From an uncultured Clostridia bacterium (GTDB lineage Bacteria > Bacillota > Clostridia > TANB77 > CAG-508): a stretch of DNA of 59,624 bases. The stretch lies in the NCBI GenBank assembly GCA_934130025.1, contig CAKOXG010000003.1, forward strand, positions 1-59,624, given 5' to 3'. Below the pieces are notes generated by a model, which saw only the letters and a list, made by a program, of their open reading frames with translations, had not been told where the DNA came from and made no database searches. Positions 52,228 through 57,337 of this stretch are shown here, in pieces (the stretch's first letter is position 1; each line of letters starts with the position of its first letter). The position numbers were made by a program, and so were the translations under genes.

Positions 52228-52377
52228 CTATATAAGGCCCATTTTTTTTGCAAACTGTTTTCCTTTTTTCATCATTTTCTTTTTATCACTTGCACAGAGT
52301 ACATTGTTTTGGGTACACATTATAGTGGCACAAGCTGCAATCATACCACCAACGATCATTCCTTCAACGAATTTCAT
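52228..52377 (-). CDS. Small protein, 49 residues, one membrane segment and basic tail
   Basis: A short gene with a strong AAGGAGGT ribosome-binding site 6 bases before the ATG. The product begins with a glycine-zipper-like hydrophobic stretch, 'FVEGMIVGGMIAACATIMC', and ends with a lysine/methionine-rich helix, 'KKKMMKKGKQFAKKMG'. This layout recurs in uncharacterised small clostridial membrane proteins. It is convergent to the bactofilin-like gene and follows the two half-TSUP genes on the same strand. Confidence 0.75.
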   Translation of the reverse strand: MKFVEGMIVGGMIAACATIMCTQNNVLCASDKKKMMKKGKQFAKKMGLI

Positions 52378-52405
52378 AAATTACCTCCTTAGATTTTTTT
52401 TAATA

Positions 52406-52785
52406 TTATGTGTTTTTTTTATTCTTTATATACAAAATATAATATGAATGAATTTCATAAAAACAAATAAATAACATAAATATACCAAATAATTTTTTTA
52501 AAAGAGAGACCTCCATTCTTTCAGATATAATAGAGCCAAAGGCGGCACCGATTATACCGAGCAGTTGCAATTATAATAGCATTTTTGAAATTTATATTTT
52601 TACTAAAAAAATTAAAAATAATGCTGATAATAGCTGCTGGAATAAAGAACATTAAATTTGTCGCCTGGGCAATATGCTGCTCAAGATTCATAAAAATTGT
52701 TAAAAAGAGAATTAAAATAGAGCCACCACCGCATGCCTAGGCCTGTGCAAATGCCTGCTATTATACCAATAATTATTTCCTGCAT
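52406..52785 (-). pseudogene. Half-size TauE/SafE (TSUP) permease with two +1 frameshifts (pseudogene or recoded)
   Basis: Translation from ATG 52785 (AAGGTGG ribosome-binding site) gives 'QEIIIGIIAGICTGLGM', then breaks. Removing one C (plus-strand G 52731) restores 'GGGSILILFLTIFMNLEQ' through 'KNAIIIATA'. Removing a second C (plus-strand G 52559) restores 'GIIGAAFGSIISERMEV' to a normal stop at 52406. The corrected product is 125 residues, one 4-TM half of a TSUP anion exporter, with no other lesion. At both sites the uncorrected frame reads CGG where GGT glycine is expected. It follows the other half-gene by 15 bases. Confidence 0.85.
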
Positions 52786-52800
52786 AATGCCACCTTAAAA

Positions 52801-53152
52801 TCAACCAAAAAATACAATTCTAATTCCAGAATATAAAAGGAATATTATGAAAATTATTTTCAAATATTTAACATTTAATTTGTTAAGGAGATTAGAACCA
52901 ATAAAACTTCCTATAATACCGCCTATAGCACACAATGTACCAATTCGTATATCTATGAAATTGTTTTTGCCATAAAATATTGCAGTTGTTATTACCATTG
53001 GAAGAATACAAAAAACTGCAGTAGCTCTTGCTTCTTTTTCAGAAGAACTGAAAAAATGTATATAAGCAGGAATGAGTAGCAATCCTCCACCGAGATGCAA
53101 ACATTCCACTAATAAAGCCAACTAACAATCCTATAATTATCTTTTTGAACAT
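52801..53152 (-). pseudogene. Half-size TauE/SafE (TSUP) permease with one +1 frameshift (pseudogene or recoded)
   Basis: Translation from ATG 53152 (AGAGG ribosome-binding site) gives 'FKKIIIGLLVGFISGMFAS', then breaks at a CGG codon. Removing one C (plus-strand G 53092) continues 'GGGLLLIPAYIHFF', 'AVFCILPMVITTAIFYG', 'GTLCAIGGIIGSFIGSNLLNKL' to the stop at 52801, for 116 residues. This is the N-type half of the split TSUP family; two such halves would pair in the membrane. Apart from the single base, start, ribosome-binding site, frame and stop are intact. Confidence 0.85.
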
Positions 53153-53232
53153 AGAATAAAAATCCTCTTCAAATAGTATAAAACAACAAAGAAAAATTAT
53201 ACAAAAAATATTTAAAAAATTTTAAAAAACTA

Positions 53233-53261
53233 TTGCATTTTATAAATTCTTGTATTAAAAT
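53233..53261 (+). promoter_or_regulatory. Putative mraZ promoter
   Basis: TTGCAT at 53233-53238 and TAAAAT at 53256-53261 with a 17-base spacer, directly before the AAGTGG repeats. Confidence 0.6.
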
Positions 53262-53268
53262 TTAATTG

Positions 53269-53294
53269 AAGTGGTAAGAAGTGGCACAAAGTGG
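53269..53294 (+). promoter_or_regulatory. MraZ-binding repeat array
   Basis: AAGTGG occurs three times at an exact 10-base period: 53269-53274, 53279-53284 and 53289-53294. A degenerate AAGTAA follows at 53300. MraZ is known to bind tandem GTGG-type repeats in its own leader at one-turn spacing, so these are likely the autoregulatory operator, lying at about +2 to +27 of the predicted transcript. Confidence 0.85.
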
Positions 53295-53319
53295 TGAAAA
53301 AGTAAGGTAGGTGGAATAA

Positions 53320-53751
53320 GTGTTAATAGGTGAATATATCCACTCTTTAGACTCAAAAGGCAGACTAATAATGCCTGCAAAATTAAGAGAAGATATGGGA
53401 GAAAAATTTATAATAACAACAGGATTAGATGGTTGTTTATTTGGATTCTCTATGCCTGAATGGAAACAATTTGAGGACAAGCTAAAAACACTACCAATTA
53501 CAAACAAAAATGCTAGAAACTTTGTAAGATTCTTTTTATCAGGAGCAACAGAATGTGAACTAGATAAACAAGGCAGATTTTTAATTGCTAGTAAGCTTCG
53601 TGCAGTTGCAGCATTAGATAAAGATGTAGCTATTATAGGAGCTGGAACTAGAATAGAAATTTGGAATAAGGAAAAATGGGAAGAGCACAATAGTGAAGAA
53701 AATTTATCTATTGAAGAAATAGAAAAAAATATGGAAGAACTTGGAATATAA
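53320..53751 (+). CDS. mraZ: Division/cell wall cluster transcriptional regulator MraZ
   Basis: A 143-residue protein made of two AbrB-like swapped-hairpin repeats. The first begins 'LIGEYIHSLDSKGRLIMPAKLRE', the second 'SGATECELDKQGRFLIASKLR'; both carry the D-x-x-G-R motif. It represses the dcw cluster by binding the repeats in its leader. The start codon is GTG at 53320, with AGGTAGGTGG just before. It is followed, after a 311-base gap, by rsmH. Confidence 0.95.
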   Translation: MLIGEYIHSLDSKGRLIMPAKLREDMGEKFIITTGLDGCLFGFSMPEWKQFEDKLKTLPITNKNARNFVRFFLSGATECELDKQGRFLIASKLRAVAALDKDVAIIGAGTRIEIWNKEKWEEHNSEENLSIEEIEKNMEELGI

Positions 53752-54062
53752 AGTATATAACTTTTTTTATAAAAGATTATATAGCCTTAACAGAAGAAAA
53801 AGAAGAAAACAAAAGATGGGAAAAACTAAAGCCAAATGTGAACAAAAGATAAATAACAAAAGATTAAAACTGTATCTAACTAAAGAAAACCAAAACCTAC
53901 AAATAAAGTACTTTAGATAAATAGTTTTAAAAAATTAAAGAAAAAATTTGAATTTTTCAAGTTGCTAAACCAAAGATAGTTAAAAGCACTTGTAGAGTTG
54001 GTATTTTACTTAAAATACCAACTATTGTGCTATTAAAAGAATTTTTAAGATTAGAGGAAATT
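53752..54062 (+). other. 311-base A-rich gap between mraZ and rsmH containing a perfect hairpin
   Basis: No gene was found; the sequence is strongly A-biased on the plus strand with many short stops. At 53996-54023 AGTTGGTATTTT pairs perfectly with AAAATACCAACT over a 4-base loop, and outer AGCAC / GTGCT can extend it. No T-run follows, so it may be an attenuator, processing site or mRNA-stability element ahead of rsmH rather than a full terminator. Confidence 0.5.
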
Positions 54063-55001
54063 ATGGAATTCAAACATACACCAGTATTGCTAAATGAATG
54101 TATAGAGGGGCTTAAGATAAAACCAGATGGAATCTATGTAGACGGAACTCTTGGTGGAGCAGGGCACAGCAAGGAGATATTAAAAAGGCTATCTAGTAAG
54201 GGACTTTTAATAGGAATAGATAGAGATGAAGAAGCTTTAAATGCTGCAAAAGAGAATTTGAAAGAATTCAAAAATGTAAAATACATTCATGGCAACCATG
54301 ATGAAATATGTGAAATTTTAAAAAAACTTGAAATAAAAAAAGTTGATGGAATATTATTAGATTTAGGAGTATCGTCTTACCAGCTTGATGAACGAAATAG
54401 AGGCTTTAGCTATATGGGGGATAATTCTCTTGATATGAGAATGGATAAACAGCAAAAATTAACTGCAAAAGATGTGGTAAATGATTATTCAGAAGAAGAG
54501 TTAGCAGATATTATATTCAATTATGGAGAAGAAAGATTTGCAAGAAATATTGCAAGAAATATTTGTAAGGCAAGAGAAGAAAAGCAAATTGAAACTACAG
54601 CACAATTAGTTGATATAATAGAAAAGTCAATTCCAAAATCTAAACAAAAAGATGGCCATCCAGCTAAAAGAACATTTCAAGCAATAAGAATTGAAGTTAA
54701 CAATGAAATAAAACCTTTATATAACACAGTGTTAGATTCAATAAAGGTTCTAAATGAGGGAGGAAGGTTGTGCATTATAACTTTTCATTCATTAGAAGAT
54801 AGAGCTGTAAAAAATGCCTATGTGGAAGCTCAAGGAAAATGTACATGCCCAAAAGAACTTCCTTATTGTGTTTGTGGTTATAAATCATTTGGAAAAATTA
54901 TAAATAAAAAGCCTATAGAGGCATGCGAAAAAGAAAAACAGGAAAACACAAGATCAAAAAGTGCAAAACTTAGAATATTTGAGAGAAACGATAAAGAATA
55001 A
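54063..55001 (+). CDS. rsmH: 16S rRNA (cytosine(1402)-N4)-methyltransferase
   Basis: S-adenosylmethionine-dependent methyltransferase of the small-subunit rRNA (formerly MraW). The start 'FKHTPVLLNECIEGL', SAM motif 'YVDGTLGGAGHS', 'GIDRDEEAL', 'ILLDLGVSSYQLDE' and the C-terminal 'ITFHSLEDRAVKN' are all present. AGAGG before ATG 54063 selects it over a TTG 12 codons upstream; length is then 312 residues. Second gene of a partial dcw cluster. Confidence 0.97.
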   Translation: MEFKHTPVLLNECIEGLKIKPDGIYVDGTLGGAGHSKEILKRLSSKGLLIGIDRDEEALNAAKENLKEFKNVKYIHGNHDEICEILKKLEIKKVDGILLDLGVSSYQLDERNRGFSYMGDNSLDMRMDKQQKLTAKDVVNDYSEEELADIIFNYGEERFARNIARNICKAREEKQIETTAQLVDIIEKSIPKSKQKDGHPAKRTFQAIRIEVNNEIKPLYNTVLDSIKVLNEGGRLCIITFHSLEDRAVKNAYVEAQGKCTCPKELPYCVCGYKSFGKIINKKPIEACEKEKQENTRSKSAKLRIFERNDKE

Positions 55002-55031
55002 ACAAAGAGAAAAGAGGTGAATATCTAACTT

Positions 55032-55571
55032 ATGGCATATAGACCGTATTCATATCAGTATGAAACAAGCCCTAGGAAATTGCAACCAGAGTATGATTTA
55101 CCAAGAAAAAACAATAAAGCCAAGCCAAACAATTCAAAACAAAAAAATACTGGTATAAAAAATAAACAACAGAATAATAAAAAAAGTAAAAAAATAGTTA
55201 AAACTAAATATAACTATAAGCCGGTAGCATATATAATACTTGCTTTTATAATGCTATTTACAATAAGTTACAGATATTCACTAATAAACGAGAAATATAA
55301 CCAAAAGGAAAACATCAAGTCACAGGTAAGTGCAGTACAAAAAGAAAATGAACAATTGAAAGTAAGCATAGAAAATAGCTTAAATTTAAATTCTGTGGAA
55401 AAAGCTGCAGAAGAGAAGCTTGGAATGAAAAAATTAGATAATAGCCAAAAGGTATATCTAGATTTGCAAAAAAAAGATTATGTAGAACCTGCTTCTGAAA
55501 AAGTTGTGATAGATGATAATTCTTCTTGGTTCCAAAAATTAATAAAAAAATTAACAGAAGTTATAAAGTAA
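55032..55571 (+). CDS. ftsL: FtsL/DivIC-like cell division protein
   Basis: 179 residues with a long basic, Asn/Lys-rich cytoplasmic N-terminus (about 65 residues), one membrane segment ('VAYIILAFIMLFTISY') and a short coiled coil ('YNQKENIKSQVSAVQKENEQL') ending in 'KLGMKKLDNSQKVYL'. That is the FtsL pattern, and position after rsmH is the standard place for ftsL in the dcw cluster. FtsL joins FtsB/DivIC and activates septal wall synthesis. Here the cluster stops: the usual penicillin-binding protein gene does not follow. Confidence 0.85.
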   Translation: MAYRPYSYQYETSPRKLQPEYDLPRKNNKAKPNNSKQKNTGIKNKQQNNKKSKKIVKTKYNYKPVAYIILAFIMLFTISYRYSLINEKYNQKENIKSQVSAVQKENEQLKVSIENSLNLNSVEKAAEEKLGMKKLDNSQKVYLDLQKKDYVEPASEKVVIDDNSSWFQKLIKKLTEVIK

Positions 55572-55604
55572 CAATTAGCCTACTTGACATAAGTGGGCTA
55601 ATTG
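55572..55604 (+). terminator. ftsL terminator hairpin overlapping the next promoter
   Basis: CAATTAGCC...GGCTAATTG with inner ACTT/AAGT forms a stem of about 14 pairs beginning one base after the ftsL stop. The TTGACA -35 of the next gene spans its loop. Confidence 0.65.
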
Positions 55605-55690
55605 TGGTATTATAAAGAATGTAATTCTTTTTGTAAACTCTCTTGCTAGATGATTATCTAGCAATACAAATGTAATGATTCATAAGGAGG
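55584..55690 (+). promoter_or_regulatory. Promoter and three-hairpin leader of the GC-rich orphan gene
   Basis: TTGACA (55584-55589) and TATTAT (55608-55613) have an 18-base spacer. The predicted 5' end near 55614-55620 begins with hairpin AAAGAAT-GTA-ATTCTTT (55614-55630). A perfect TTGCTAGAT-GATT-ATCTAGCAA (55643-55664) follows. TGATTC / GAATCA (55676-55695) then puts the AAGGAGG Shine-Dalgarno sequence in its loop. Confidence 0.65.
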
Positions 55691-55697
55691 AATCATC

Positions 55698-56015
55698 ATG
55701 TTTGGAAAGAAAAAGAAGCGTGCCCTGCATGAGGCCCTGGAGAAAGTCGGCGTGGATGCTGATTTCATCAGGAGCTACGGAGGAGAGCCGGAGGGAGATA
55801 GAGAATACGCTTTTGGAAGCAAAGGCGAAATTATCTATCTCAGCAGCGTGCTGCTGAGCATCCGCAGGATGGCCGCAGAGCGGCCTAGCCTCAAGGGGCA
55901 AGAAGAGATGATTCTCGTGGACTACATCCACCTGATGAAGGATCAAGGTTGGATCTATGATCCGATCTCAAACACCCTTGTAAAGGGCAAGAAGTTTAAG
56001 GGGAAAAAGAAGTAA
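55698..56015 (+). CDS. GC-rich orphan gene, 105-residue basic protein of unknown function
   Basis: No family recognised. Both ends are lysine-rich (start FGKKKKRAL, end KGKKFKGKKK). The middle has 'HEALEKVGVDADFIRSYGGE' and 'MILVDYIHLMKDQGWIYDP', with no membrane span. The DNA is strongly GC-rich compared with its neighbours (well over half G+C by eye), uses GCC, CTG, GAG and a CGG codon, and stands out as foreign or under special codon selection. A perfect AAGGAGG precedes the ATG by 7 bases. It interrupts the expected dcw gene order after ftsL. Confidence 0.75.
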   Translation: MFGKKKKRALHEALEKVGVDADFIRSYGGEPEGDREYAFGSKGEIIYLSSVLLSIRRMAAERPSLKGQEEMILVDYIHLMKDQGWIYDPISNTLVKGKKFKGKKK

Positions 56016-56025
56016 TTCCCCGGTT

Positions 56026-56060
56026 AAAGGAAGGGTGGGGAGAACCTTCCTTTTTCTTTT
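56026..56060 (+). terminator. Terminator of the GC-rich orphan unit
   Basis: AAAGGAAGG pairs with CCTTCCTTT over a G-rich 10-base loop, followed by T5 and another T-tract. Confidence 0.8.
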
Positions 56061-56161
56061 GTGCTAAAAAGCCCCAAATATTGGAAAATATATAAAAATG
56101 TTAAGAAAAAAAGTTAAATTAAATTTATAATAAAAAAATATATGTAAAAGGGTTAAAAATA

Positions 56162-56190
56162 TTGATAAATTAACAAAGAAGGAATATAAT
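56162..56190 (+). promoter_or_regulatory. Putative pheST promoter
   Basis: TTGATA at 56162-56167 and TATAAT at 56185-56190 with a 17-base spacer. The leader to pheS is short and carries no T-box. Confidence 0.6.
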
Positions 56191-56237
56191 AAAGAGGATT
56201 TTTAATGTTTATGTAAGAAGAGGAGGACTACTCGATA

Positions 56238-57275
56238 ATGAGGGAAAAACTTGAGCAAATTGCTGAAAAATCAAAGGAAAGAATTGAACAAATAAAAAAT
56301 AGTCAAGAATTGAATGATTTAAAAATAAGTGTGCTAGGAAAAAAAGGCGAACTTACTGAAATACTAAGGGGAATGAAAGATATAGCAGCAGAAGAAAGAC
56401 CTGTTGTCGGAAGCCTTGTAAATAAAGTAAGGGATGAAATTGAAACATTAATTTCTGAAAAAGAGCAGGAATTTAAAGAAAAAGAATTAGAAAGCATGCT
56501 TGAAACAGAGAAAATAGATGTTACACTTCCTGCAACAAAGGTTAAAAGGGGAAGCGAGCACCCTTTAAATAGAATAATTGAAGAAGTGGAAGATTTATTT
56601 GTATCTATGGGCTATGATGTTGTGTCTGGGCCTGAGCTTGAAACAGATGAGTATTGTTTTGAAAGATTAAACCTACCAAAGGGGCACCCTGCAAGAGATA
56701 TGCAGGATAGTTTTTATATTACTCCTGAGTATTTATTAAGAACACAAACATCAGCAGTACAAGCAAGGACAATGATGGCTAATGAAGAGAAAACCCAAAT
56801 AAGGGTAATTTGCCCAGGAAAAACATATAGAAAAGAAGATGATGCAACTCATTCACATCAATTCAATCAGGTGGAAGGATTAGTTATTGACAAAAATATT
56901 TCATTTGCGGATTTAAAAGGAACTTTAGAAATATTCATGAAAAAAATGCTTGGAGAAAATACACAGTTAAGGTTTAGGCCAAGTTACTTCCCATTTACAG
57001 AGCCATCTTATGAAGTTGATGTAAGCTGCTTTAAATGCGGAGGAAAAGGATGTAACCTATGTAAACAAACTGGATGGATAGAACTTTTAGGTTCTGGAAT
57101 AGTACATCCAAATGTACTAAAAATGAATGGATATGATCCAGAGGTTTATAGTGGTTTTGCATTTGGAACAGGATTAGACCGTTTAGCAATGTTTAAATAT
57201 GGTATAACTGATATGAGACTTTTATATACAAATGATGTAAAATTCTTATCTCAATTTGACAGAATGGACAAATAA
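56238..57275 (+). CDS. pheS: Phenylalanyl-tRNA synthetase alpha subunit
   Basis: Catalytic subunit of the (alpha-beta)2 PheRS. It has an N-terminal coiled coil ('KISVLGKKGELTEILRGMK'), motif 1 'GSEHPLNRIIEEVEDLFVSMGY', motif 2 'GKTYRKEDDATHSHQFNQVEGL' and motif 3 'GFAFGTGLDRLAMFKYG'. The stretch 'CFKCGGKGCNLCKQTGW' is a zinc-type Cys insertion typical of Firmicutes. Length 345 residues. GAGGAGG lies before the ATG. pheT follows after 62 bases. Confidence 0.97.
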   Translation: MREKLEQIAEKSKERIEQIKNSQELNDLKISVLGKKGELTEILRGMKDIAAEERPVVGSLVNKVRDEIETLISEKEQEFKEKELESMLETEKIDVTLPATKVKRGSEHPLNRIIEEVEDLFVSMGYDVVSGPELETDEYCFERLNLPKGHPARDMQDSFYITPEYLLRTQTSAVQARTMMANEEKTQIRVICPGKTYRKEDDATHSHQFNQVEGLVIDKNISFADLKGTLEIFMKKMLGENTQLRFRPSYFPFTEPSYEVDVSCFKCGGKGCNLCKQTGWIELLGSGIVHPNVLKMNGYDPEVYSGFAFGTGLDRLAMFKYGITDMRLLYTNDVKFLSQFDRMDK

Positions 57276-57337
57276 TAAACTGAATTGTTTGTCCTAGGTT
57301 TCTCAAATTGATAAAAATTGAATGAAAGGGTATTATT

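Noticed and set aside
52183..52392. A 69-codon plus-strand ORF after the bactofilin-like gene.
   Set aside because: It is the antisense of the 49-residue minus-strand gene and the palindromic terminator, has no ribosome-binding site and no protein-like composition.
52801..53121. Start at an internal minus-strand ATG (53121) giving a 106-residue TSUP protein without a frameshift.
   Set aside because: It has no ribosome-binding site and would lose the conserved first membrane segment, whereas the frame from ATG 53152 has a ribosome-binding site and gives that segment before the extra C.
52406..53152. CGG as a globally unassigned or reassigned codon.
   Set aside because: The sigma-like gene and the two GC-rich genes contain in-frame CGG at places where arginine fits (for example LGRSQE in the beta-CASP protein), so CGG is decoded as arginine at least there. 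Any shift would have to be site-specific.
55675..55946. Overlapping ORFs on both strands of the GC-rich orphan gene.
   Set aside because: Only the 55698 frame has AAGGAGG at the right distance; the others are by-products of high G+C.
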